DNA from: Bifidobacteriaceae bacterium
GTDB taxonomy: Bacteria; Actinomycetota; Actinomycetes; Actinomycetales; WQXJ01
Length of the DNA: 6,867 bases
Assembly: GCA_031279575.1 (NCBI GenBank)
Contig: JAITIG010000239.1
Span: 1 to 6,867 of the forward strand
Direction: 5' to 3'
Of this stretch, positions 1-5,728 are shown piece by piece. Below the pieces are notes generated by a model that did not search any database, had not been told where the DNA came from, and saw nothing but the letters and a program-made list of their open reading frames with translations. The position numbers and the translations under genes are program-made. Position 1 is the stretch's first letter, and every line of letters begins with the position of its first letter.

Positions 1-34
1 CCCGCCGCCGAGCAGGCGGAGGCCGGCGCCGCCG
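1..34 (+). repeat. Direct repeat, copy 1, in the sigA N-terminal extension
   Basis: The 34 bases at 1-34 recur identically at 130-163. The offset of 129 bp is 43 codons, so the reading frame is kept and both copies encode [11 protein letters not shown]. The copy touches the window edge, so the repeat unit may begin further upstream. The 43-codon unit probably arose by tandem duplication within the Ala/Pro/Lys-rich segment. Confidence 0.9.
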
Positions 35-1365
35 GCGCCAACGCCGGCCAGCCCGCCAGCAAAGCCGCGACCAAGGCCGCCCCGGCGCGCAAAGCCGCGG
101 CCAGCGGCAAGGCCGCCGAGCCAGACGCGCCCGCCGCCGAGCAGGCGGAGGCCGGCGCCGCCGCTGCGGCCGAGCCCGCCCCGGCCCCGGCCCGCCGCCG
201 TCCGAGCCGGAGGAAGGCCAGCGCCGCGCCTCCCGAGCCCGCCGCGGCGGCATCGTCCGCTGGCGACCCGGCCCCAAGCCAAGGCGCCGGGGCTCAGGCG
301 CCCGCCAGTGGGGGAGCAGCGCCCGGCGCCGGGGCCGAACCGGCGCCTGAGGCCAAGGAAGGCGCCGCCGAGGCCGAGGAGTCGGAGGACTCGGGCTTTG
401 TCTTCTCCGAGGCGGACGAGGACGACGCCCCGCCGCAGCAAGTCCAAGTGGCCGGCGCCACGGCCGACCCGGTCAAGGACTACCTCAAGCAAATCGGCAA
501 AGTGGCGCTGCTCAACGCCGAGCAAGAGGTCGAGCTGGCCAAGCGGATCGAGGCGGGTTTGTTCGCCGAGGAGAAGCTGGCCACCGAGAAAGGCCTCGAG
601 CCGAGGCTGCGGCGGGAGCTGGAATGGCTCGCCAACGACGGCCGCCGGGCCAAAAACCACCTCCTGGAGGCCAACCTGCGCCTGGTGGTGTCGCTGGCCA
701 AGCGCTACACCGGGCGCGGCATGCTGTTCTTGGACCTGATCCAGGAGGGCAACCTGGGCCTGATCCGGGCGGTCGAGAAGTTCGACTACACCAAGGGCTA
801 CAAGTTCTCCACCTACGCCACCTGGTGGATCCGCCAGGCCATCACCCGGGCCATGGCGGACCAGGCGCGCACCATCCGCATCCCGGTGCACATGGTCGAG
901 GTGATCAACAAACTGGCCCGGGTCCAGCGCCAGCTATTGCAGGACTTGGGCCGCGAGCCCACCCCGGAAGAACTCGGCCGCGAACTCGACATGACCCCGG
1001 AGAAGGTCGCCGAGGTGCAAAAATACGGCCGCGAGCCGATCTCCCTGGCGACCCCGCTAGGCGAGGACGGCGACAGCGAGTTCGGCGACCTGATCGAGGA
1101 CTCGGAGGCGGTGGTCCCCGCCGACGCGGTCAGCTTCACCCTGCTCCAAGAACAGCTCCACGCCGTGCTCGACACCTTGTCAGAACGCGAGGCCGGGGTC
1201 GTCTCGATGCGGTTCGGGCTGACCGACGGCCAACCCAAGACCCTCGACGAGATCGGCAAGGTCTACGGCGTCACCCGCGAGCGCATCCGCCAAATCGAGT
1301 CCAAGACCATGTCGAAGCTGCGCCACCCCTCGCGCTCGCAGGTGCTGCGCGACTATCTGGACTGA
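1..1365 (+). CDS. sigA: Primary RNA polymerase sigma factor, SigA/RpoD (HrdB) type; 5' end outside window
   Basis: This is the housekeeping sigma-70 factor that directs RNA polymerase to -10/-35 promoters. The frame is open from base 1 to the TGA at 1363-1365, giving 454 visible codons; the true start lies upstream. Codons 1 to about 150 form a low-complexity Ala/Pro/Lys/Arg/Glu extension ending in an acidic stretch (SEADEDD), as is usual in actinobacterial primary sigma factors. Region 1.2 begins at [11 protein letters not shown] (about codon 156). Region 2 runs from about codon 219 ([18 protein letters not shown]) through the -10 recognition helix [17 protein letters not shown] (nt 814-864). 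Region 3 follows ([19 protein letters not shown]). Region 4 covers the C-terminus, with [18 protein letters not shown] and the -35 helix-turn-helix [21 protein letters not shown]. The protein ends [13 protein letters not shown], the normal family terminus. The GTG at 448 is an internal Val just before region 1.2, not a start. Regions 1.2-4 look intact, so this is not an ECF or alternative factor. Confidence 0.97.
   Translation, partial: PAAEQAEAGAAGANAGQPASKAATKAAPARKAAASGKAAEPDAPAAEQAEAGAAAAAEPAPAPARRRPSRRKASAAPPEPAAAASSAGDPAPSQGAGAQAPASGGAAPGAGAEPAPEAKEGAAEAEESEDSGFVFSEADEDDAPPQQVQVAGATADPVKDYLKQIGKVALLNAEQEVELAKRIEAGLFAEEKLATEKGLEPRLRRELEWLANDGRRAKNHLLEANLRLVVSLAKRYTGRGMLFLDLIQEGNLGLIRAVEKFDYTKGYKFSTYATWWIRQAITRAMADQARTIRIPVHMVEVINKLARVQRQLLQDLGREPTPEELGRELDMTPEKVAEVQKYGREPISLATPLGEDGDSEFGDLIEDSEAVVPADAVSFTLLQEQLHAVLDTLSEREAGVVSMRFGLTDGQPKTLDEIGKVYGVTRERIRQIESKTMSKLRHPSRSQVLRDYLD
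130..163 (+). repeat. Direct repeat, copy 2, in the sigA N-terminal extension
   Basis: This is an exact match to bases 1-34 and again encodes [11 protein letters not shown]. After it the two copies diverge: copy 1 continues [16 protein letters not shown], copy 2 continues [16 protein letters not shown]. Only the head of the 43-residue period is conserved at nucleotide level. The surrounding lysine- and arginine-rich segments are similar in composition but not identical. Confidence 0.9.
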
Positions 1366-1366
1366 G

Positions 1367-2143
1367 TTGCGCACCAAGCTGACGCCCAAGCCGAGCCGAC
1401 GACCCTTGGGGCCGGTGGCCGCGGCCTTGGTGGGCGCGGGCGCCGGGCTGGCTGTGGTGGCCACAGTCTGGGGCGCCGCCTGGGCCTGGCCCCGCCGGGA
1501 CGGCCCAGAGCCGCCCCCGCCGCCAAGCCCGCCGGCGGCCGCCGCGACGGTGACGGCCAGCGCCTCGCCCGCGCCCAAAGCCAAGCCGACCGAGCCGACC
1601 GCGCCGCCCACCCCTGAGGCGAGCGCGCAGGCGACCCCGCCCGTGCCGGTCCTGGCCACCGTCGCCTACGAGGTGGCGGCCAAAGGCGAGGTGGACTCGG
1701 ACATGGCCGCCTTCGCGGCGGCAGTGGCCCGCTACCTGTCCGACCCTTTGGGCTGGCCGGGCGCGGGCGTGGCCTTCGAGCAGGTTGAATCCGGCGGCCA
1801 GATCACCCTATGGCTGGCCGAGCCCTCGACCGTGCCCAGCTTCTCCAGCATTTGCACCTCGAACCTGTCCTGCTCCATCGGCCCCGACATCATCATCAAC
1901 GAGCTGCGCTGGAACGAGGGCGCCCTGCCCGGCGCGATGCAGGGCGTGCCGCTGGACGACTACCGCAAAATGGTGGTCAACCACGAGGTGGGCCACTGGC
2001 TGGGCCACCACCACCACTCGCCCTGCCCCGGGCCGGGCGAGCTGGCGCCGCTGATGATGCAGCAGTCCAAGGGCCTCGACGGGTGCGTCTTCAACCCGTA
2101 TCCGCTGCCCAGCGAGCTAAGCGCGCCGGACCTGCTGGGCTAG
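1367..2143 (+). CDS. DUF3152 family protein, membrane-anchored metzincin-like zinc metallopeptidase candidate
   Basis: This 258-residue protein resembles the actinobacterial DUF3152 family. Residues 1-13 are basic (MRTKLTPKPSRRP). A hydrophobic segment at about 14-41 looks like a signal anchor or uncleaved signal peptide. A Pro/Ala/Thr linker at about 45-92 is typical of a spacer crossing the cell wall. The folded domain occupies about 93-258. It contains HEVGHWLGHHH at 206-216, a full metzincin HExxHxxGxxH site: H206, H210 and H216 as zinc ligands and E207 as general base. APLMMQQS (227-234) sits where a Met-turn is expected. Cys163/169 and Cys220/240 could form disulfides outside the cell. 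The TTG start lies one base after the sigA stop, with no clear Shine-Dalgarno sequence. I chose it because it is the first start in the frame and keeps the basic leader; GTG at 1415 is the alternative. Co-transcription with sigA is likely. The substrate is unknown and peptidase activity is inferred from the motif only. Confidence 0.88.
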   Translation: MRTKLTPKPSRRPLGPVAAALVGAGAGLAVVATVWGAAWAWPRRDGPEPPPPPSPPAAAATVTASASPAPKAKPTEPTAPPTPEASAQATPPVPVLATVAYEVAAKGEVDSDMAAFAAAVARYLSDPLGWPGAGVAFEQVESGGQITLWLAEPSTVPSFSSICTSNLSCSIGPDIIINELRWNEGALPGAMQGVPLDDYRKMVVNHEVGHWLGHHHHSPCPGPGELAPLMMQQSKGLDGCVFNPYPLPSELSAPDLLG

Positions 2144-2163
2144 GCGGCGGGCTGGGCGGCGAC

Positions 2164-2337
2164 CTAGCGGTCCGCGCGCAGCAGGTCGGCGCTGAAATCG
2201 TCGACCTGGAGGGCTTGGGCGCGCAGGCTGGGACCGGCCTGGCGGGCGTGGTGGGCGCAGAACAAGAGCTCGCCATTGGCGAGCAGGGCGCGAACGTAGG
2301 CGCGGGCGCCGCAGCGGTCGCAGCGGTCTTTGGCCAT
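2164..2337 (-). CDS. Small zinc-ribbon protein, DUF7455-like
   Basis: This is a 57-residue protein on the minus strand with stop TAG at 2164-2166. It matches my recollection of the small actinobacterial DUF7455 proteins encoded beside sigA and parE: a DRCDRCGARAYVR opening, a short strand, LLFCAHH, then a charged tail. Cys6, Cys9, Cys27 and His29 or His30 form a CxxC...CxH(H) set that probably binds one zinc. The family's function is not known to me. The ATG at 2337 gives the conserved core plus only three residues and has no good Shine-Dalgarno sequence. The frame stays open upstream, so GTG at 2367 (adding VRTVSTPGRL) or TTG at 2394 is possible. The stop is 20 bp from the DUF3152 stop (convergent), and the 5' end faces parE (divergent). 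The existence of the gene is well supported; the start is not. Confidence 0.85.
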   Translation of the reverse strand: MAKDRCDRCGARAYVRALLANGELLFCAHHARQAGPSLRAQALQVDDFSADLLRADR

Positions 2338-2465
2338 CAGCCGGCCGGGCGTTGAAACAGTCCTCACGGTTAGATGCAACCATCCCGGGGCCAAAACTGA
2401 TCCGCCTGGCCGCCCGGTTTCGCTGCCGGCGCAGCCCCGGGGCCCCGCGGGTTAGACTGCCAGGC
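2338..2465. other. Divergent intergenic region between the DUF7455-like gene and parE
   Basis: This 128 bp gap must carry the promoters for both divergent genes. It is locally less GC-rich around 2351-2400. The octamer GGTTAGAY occurs twice in the same orientation, at 2368-2375 and 2450-2457; the second copy overlaps the parE -10 box. The first copy is also the left half of an interrupted palindrome, GGTTAGATGCAACC (2368-2381), with GGTT/AACC arms. I could not find a convincing promoter for the minus-strand gene. The candidate TTGAAA at 2352 has no properly spaced -10 on the plus strand. Confidence 0.45.
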
Positions 2466-2468
2466 GTG
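2453..2468 (+). promoter_or_regulatory. -10 box TAGACT with 7-base spacing to the GTG start of parE (leaderless promoter)
   Basis: TAGACT at 2453-2458 fits the actinobacterial -10 consensus TANNNT. Seven bases later comes the GTG at 2466-2468. Transcription from this box should begin at or within a base of that GTG, giving an mRNA with no 5' leader. No Shine-Dalgarno sequence fits between the box and the start. There is no recognisable TTGACA-like -35 about 17 bases upstream. The same geometry recurs at 4665-4680. Confidence 0.7.
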
Positions 2469-4571
2469 TCTCCACCCGCCGCCTCCGAATACTCCGCCCA
2501 CCACCTCCAAGTCCTCGAAGGCCTCGAGGCCGTCCGCAAACGCCCCGGCATGTACATCGGCTCAACCGATTGGCGCGGCCTGATGCATTGCGCCTGGGAG
2601 ATCATCGACAACGCGGTCGACGAGGCCCTGGCCGGCTTCTGCGACGCCATCGTGGTCACCGTCCGGGCGGACGGGTCGATCGAGGTGGAGGACAACGGCC
2701 GCGGCATCCCCGTCGACATCGAGCCGAAGACCGGCCTGACCGGCCTCGAGGTGGTGTTCACCAAACTGCACGCGGGCGGCAAATTCGGCGGCCAGGGCGC
2801 CAGCTACGGCGCGGCCGGCGGCCTGCACGGAGTTGGCGCCTCGGTTGTCAACGCGCTTTCAGCCCGCCTCGACGCGGAGGTCACCCGGGCCGGCAAGCGC
2901 CACGCCATGCGCTTTAGCCGCGGTGAGCCAGGCCTGTACGATGACGCCGCCGGACCCGGCCCCGACGCCCCGTTCCAGCCCTTCACCGAGGCCTCGAGCC
3001 TGGAGGTGACCGGGCGGGCCAGCCGCAAGGCGACCGGGACCAGGGTGAGGTATTGGGCCGACCCGCAGATCTTCCCCGACCCGGCCGGCTTCAACCTGGA
3101 GGCTTTGCAGGACAGGGCGCGCCAGACCTCCTTCCTGGTGCCGGGGCTGAAGATCACGGTGCGGGACCAGCGCGGCGGGCGCCAGCTCGAAGAGGTTTTC
3201 CTCCACCGCGGCGGCGTGGCCGATTACGTCGAGTTCTTGGCCCCGGACCAGCCAATCCAAAACGTCTGGCAGATTCGCGGCCAGGGCTCGTTCACCGAGA
3301 CGGTCCAAGCCTTGGACGCGGACGGCCACCTCGGCCCCGCCCAGGTGGAGCGGATCTGCGAGGTTGATCTGGCCCTGCGCTGGGGCGCCGGCTATGACAC
3401 GGTGGTCAAGAGCTTCGTCAACATCATCGCCACGCCCAAGGGCGGCGCCCATTTGCAGGGCTTCGAGCAGGGGCTGGTCAAAGCCGTGCGGGCGCAAATC
3501 GAGGCCAACGGCCGCCGCCTCAAAGTCGCCGCCAAGCAGGCCGGCCAGCGGGTCGAGAAGGACGATGTCCTGGCGGGGTTGACCGCCGTGCTGGCCGTCC
3601 GCCTGGCCGAGCCCCAGTTCGAGGGGCAGACCAAGGAGGTGCTGGGGACGGCGCCGGTGCGCGGCATCGTCGCCAAAGTGGTGGCCAAGGCCGTCGCCAA
3701 GCGCTTGGGCGCGACCAAACGGGACGAGCGCGCCGAGAGCTTCTTGATCATGGAGAAGATCGTGGCCGAGATGCGGGCGCGGGTGGCGGCCCGCACCCAC
3801 AAGGAGATCTCGCGGCGCAAGAACGCCTTGGAGACCTCCTCGCTGCCCGCCAAGCTGGCCGATTGCCGCAGCTCGGATGTGGCCGTCTCGGAGCTGTTCA
3901 TTGTCGAGGGGGACTCCGCCCTGGGCACGGCCAAACTGGCCCGGCAGTCGGATTTCCAAGCCCTGCTGCCGATCCGCGGCAAGATCCTCAACACCCAGAA
4001 GGCCTCCATCGCGGACATGCTGAAGAACGCCGAGTGCTCGGCCATCATCCAGGTGGTCGGGGCCGGCTCGGGCCGGACCTTCGAGCTGGCGGCCGCCCGC
4101 TACGGCAAAGTCATCTTGATGACGGACGCGGACGTGGACGGCGCCCACATCCGCACCTTGCTGCTGACCTTGTTCTTCCGCTACATGCGCCCCCTGGTGG
4201 AGGCGGGCCGGGTCTACGCCGCCGTGCCGCCCTTGCACCGGGTGGAGGTGGCGGCCGGCCGGCGCGGCAAGGAGGCCGTCTACACCTACTCCGAGCGGGA
4301 GCTGGCCGCCCTGCTGGCCAAACTGGACCGCCAGGGCCGCGCCTACGCCCAGCCGGTGCAGCGCTACAAGGGTTTGGGCGAGATGGACGCCCACCAGTTG
4401 GCCGAGACCACCATGGACCCGGCCCACCGCCAGCTCAGACGCGTCACGATGGCGGACGCGGCCGCCGCCGAGCGGGTCTTCGAGCTGTTGATGGGCTCCG
4501 AGGTGGCCCCCCGCCGCGACTTCCTGGTAGAGAACGCCGCCACCGTGAACAGCGCCCTAATCGACGCCTGA
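2466..4571 (+). CDS. parE: DNA topoisomerase IV subunit B (GyrB/ParE family type II topoisomerase ATPase subunit)
   Basis: This 701-residue ATPase subunit pairs with ParC to decatenate replicated chromosomes in an ATP-driven reaction. The GHKL ATPase domain has RPGMYIGST, the N-box EIIDNAVDEA (catalytic Glu45, Mg-binding Asn49), DNGRGIP (Asp76) and the lid GGLHGVGASVVNALS (118-132). The transducer domain has SFVNIIATPKGG and the QTK loop (388-390). The TOPRIM domain has EGDSA (Glu481), PIRGKILN (502-509) and DADVDG (Asp554, 556, 558), followed by QRYKGLGEM (632-640). All catalytic residues are present and the length suits ParE. I prefer ParE over GyrB because the partner-like gene at the window end is ParC, sigA is adjacent (a common actinobacterial arrangement), and the TOPRIM loop reads RGK rather than KGK. 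I chose GTG 2466 because a -10 box sits 7 bases upstream; the frame also extends to TTG 2352, but those residues do not look like the family. Confidence 0.95.
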   Translation: MSPPAASEYSAHHLQVLEGLEAVRKRPGMYIGSTDWRGLMHCAWEIIDNAVDEALAGFCDAIVVTVRADGSIEVEDNGRGIPVDIEPKTGLTGLEVVFTKLHAGGKFGGQGASYGAAGGLHGVGASVVNALSARLDAEVTRAGKRHAMRFSRGEPGLYDDAAGPGPDAPFQPFTEASSLEVTGRASRKATGTRVRYWADPQIFPDPAGFNLEALQDRARQTSFLVPGLKITVRDQRGGRQLEEVFLHRGGVADYVEFLAPDQPIQNVWQIRGQGSFTETVQALDADGHLGPAQVERICEVDLALRWGAGYDTVVKSFVNIIATPKGGAHLQGFEQGLVKAVRAQIEANGRRLKVAAKQAGQRVEKDDVLAGLTAVLAVRLAEPQFEGQTKEVLGTAPVRGIVAKVVAKAVAKRLGATKRDERAESFLIMEKIVAEMRARVAARTHKEISRRKNALETSSLPAKLADCRSSDVAVSELFIVEGDSALGTAKLARQSDFQALLPIRGKILNTQKASIADMLKNAECSAIIQVVGAGSGRTFELAAARYGKVILMTDADVDGAHIRTLLLTLFFRYMRPLVEAGRVYAAVPPLHRVEVAAGRRGKEAVYTYSERELAALLAKLDRQGRAYAQPVQRYKGLGEMDAHQLAETTMDPAHRQLRRVTMADAAAAERVFELLMGSEVAPRRDFLVENAATVNSALIDA

Positions 4572-4598
4572 CCCAGCCGGTGCGACTGAAGCGGGCTG

Positions 4599-4614
4599 CG
4601 GCAGGGGGCTGCCG
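4599..4614 (+). terminator. Short GC hairpin after parE, possible weak terminator
   Basis: CGGCAG (4599-4604) pairs with CTGCCG (4609-4614) around a GGGG loop, 28 bases after the parE stop. There is no U-tract, so it is not a classic intrinsic terminator. In DNA this GC-rich, short hairpins also occur by chance. Confidence 0.25.
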
Positions 4615-4623
4615 GCATCGGCC

Positions 4624-4637
4624 GCTGGCGCGCCAGC
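4624..4637. repeat. Perfect 14-bp palindrome upstream of the acetyltransferase promoter
   Basis: GCTGGCGCGCCAGC is a perfect inverted repeat with no spacer, located 28 bases before the -10 box at 4665. It could be a protein-binding operator, or, folded as GCTGG/CCAGC with a CGCG loop, part of a GC-rich termination structure with the hairpin at 4599-4614. The sequence alone does not decide between them. Confidence 0.4.
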
Positions 4638-4664
4638 CCGGTCGCAGGGGGGTTTGGGGGGAGC

Positions 4665-4680
4665 TAGGCTGTCCCGCGTG
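4665..4680 (+). promoter_or_regulatory. -10 box TAGGCT with 7-base spacing to the GTG start of the GNAT gene (leaderless promoter)
   Basis: TAGGCT at 4665-4670 matches TANNNT. It is followed by seven bases (GTCCCGC) and then GTG at 4678-4680. The spacing is identical to the parE promoter and the box differs by one base. No Shine-Dalgarno sequence precedes the GTG and no clear -35 is visible. This suggests the acetyltransferase gene has its own leaderless promoter and does not depend on read-through from parE. Confidence 0.68.
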
Positions 4681-5718
4681 GAAACGCCCTCGCACCACCC
4701 CTCCGGCTGGCTGATCGCGCAACGGGTTCGCGCGCCCATCGAGCTGTCCATCCCCTCGCCCCGCCACCAGCTGCTGTGGCGCCCGCTGCGCGCGCCGGAC
4801 GAGCCCCAACTGGCGTCTTTGCTGACCAGCCCGGACGACCCCCACGAGGCGGCCCTGGACCTGACCGCGGCGGTGCTGGTGGGGATGCGGGATGTGGCCG
4901 GCTCGCCGGCCGGGGAGAGCGGCGCCTCGCTCGGCGGATTCGACCGGGCGGGCGTGCTGCGGGCGGCCGGCCTGCTCCACCGCTGGCCGGCCACCAACGC
5001 CATTGTGCTGCACGGGGTGGTGGACCCGACCTGGTCCGGGCGGGGCATCGGCGGCTCGCTGATGGCCTGGCAGGAGGGCCGGGGCAGGCAGCTGCTGGCC
5101 GCGCTGCCAGGCGACGGCGTGGCCCGGATGCTGGCCTATGTGGCCGAGTCGGCCGCCAACCGGCGCCGCTTGCTGATGGCGGCCGGGTTCTCGCCGCTGT
5201 GCTCGGTCTACAAGATGCGGCGCGACTTGGAGGCCCCCATCCCCTGCCTCGACCTGCCGGCGGGCCTGCGCTGGCGCCCGCTGGAGCGGGTCGAGCCGGA
5301 GGCTCTGCGCCAGGCCCACAATTTGGCCACCAAAGCCGCCTGGGCGCCCGGCCCGATCTACCCCGAGCTGTGGGCGCGGCGCTGGCAGGAGTACCGCTCC
5401 GAACTGTCCTGCGTGGCTTACGACCCGTCCTGCAAGCGCGTCGCCGGCTACGTGCTGGCGCTGGTGGAGCGGCCAACCTCGCAGTTGACGCCGCGCTCGG
5501 AGGCCACCATCCACCGCCTCGCGGTGGCGCCGGAATACCGCCAGCGCGGCATCGGGCGGGCGTTGATGAGCCGGGCGCTGGGGCAGTTCGCCGACGACGG
5601 CCGGCGTTTCGCGGCCGCCCTGCTCGACCCGGCCATGCCGCACTCGGGTTTGGCCATGCTGGAGGACTTCGGCTTCAGCCCCGGCGCGCGGGCCATCGTC
5701 TACGGCCTAGACCTGTGA
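4678..5718 (+). CDS. Tandem-domain GNAT family N-acetyltransferase
   Basis: This 346-residue protein carries two GNAT folds. The first (about 25-190) has the acetyl-CoA pyrophosphate-binding motif A at about 116-127: VDPTWSGRGIGGSL. Its closing strand is NRRRLLMAAGFSPLCSVYKM. The second (about 195-346) opens with LRWRPLE and has a strong motif A at about 282-295: VAPEYRQRGIGRAL. It ends LAMLEDFGFSPGARAIVYGLDL. Two fused GNAT domains are seen in mycothiol synthase MshD and in many uncharacterised actinobacterial acetyltransferases. The C-terminal acceptor region here lacks the N-x-x-A-x-x-x-Y pattern of MshD, reading MPHSGLAMLEDFGF instead, so I do not call it mshD. The substrate is unknown. 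It is probably cytosolic, since I see no signal peptide. The GTG at 4678 is preferred over the upstream TTG at 4654 because of the leaderless -10 box. The gene follows parE on the same strand and its stop is 10 bp from the convergent parC stop. Confidence 0.88.
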   Translation: METPSHHPSGWLIAQRVRAPIELSIPSPRHQLLWRPLRAPDEPQLASLLTSPDDPHEAALDLTAAVLVGMRDVAGSPAGESGASLGGFDRAGVLRAAGLLHRWPATNAIVLHGVVDPTWSGRGIGGSLMAWQEGRGRQLLAALPGDGVARMLAYVAESAANRRRLLMAAGFSPLCSVYKMRRDLEAPIPCLDLPAGLRWRPLERVEPEALRQAHNLATKAAWAPGPIYPELWARRWQEYRSELSCVAYDPSCKRVAGYVLALVERPTSQLTPRSEATIHRLAVAPEYRQRGIGRALMSRALGQFADDGRRFAAALLDPAMPHSGLAMLEDFGFSPGARAIVYGLDL

Positions 5719-5728
5719 GCCCCGCCCG

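Noticed and set aside
1..163. CRISPR array or mobile-element ends
   Set aside because: There are only two repeat copies, they are in frame within sigA coding sequence, and the intervening sequence is low-complexity coding DNA.
448..450. GTG as the start of sigA
   Set aside because: The same frame is open back to base 1 and encodes the acidic and Ala/Pro/Lys-rich extension normal for actinobacterial primary sigma factors. The GTG is an internal valine.
624..1382. Plus-strand frame of 252 codons overlapping sigA
   Set aside because: Its product is Gly/Arg/Pro/His-rich and it overlaps the conserved regions 2-4 of SigA, which are certain.
2352..2376. Plus-strand promoter TTGAAA ... TTAGAT
   Set aside because: The spacer is only 12 bases, too short for a sigma-70 promoter, and a better-placed -10 box exists at 2453.
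2352..2465. N-terminal extension of ParE from TTG 2352
   Set aside because: The residues encoded are Arg/Pro-rich and unlike the family, and the -10 box lies inside this stretch at leaderless distance from GTG 2466.
2859..4427. Long minus-strand open frame (about 522 codons) antisense to parE
   Set aside because: It is composed mainly of Gly, Ala, His, Gln and Leu with no family motif and lies opposite a complete catalytic ParE. Long antisense frames are expected in DNA with G/C-rich third positions.
4444..5643. Long minus-strand open frame antisense to the GNAT gene
   Set aside because: It is Arg/Gly/Pro/Ala-rich low complexity with no recognisable domain, and the plus strand carries two GNAT motifs. 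It is a composition shadow.
4678..5718. Mycothiol synthase (mshD)
   Set aside because: The tandem GNAT architecture fits, but the C-terminal acceptor region lacks the MshD-type Asn/Tyr pattern and the location gives no support for a thiol pathway.
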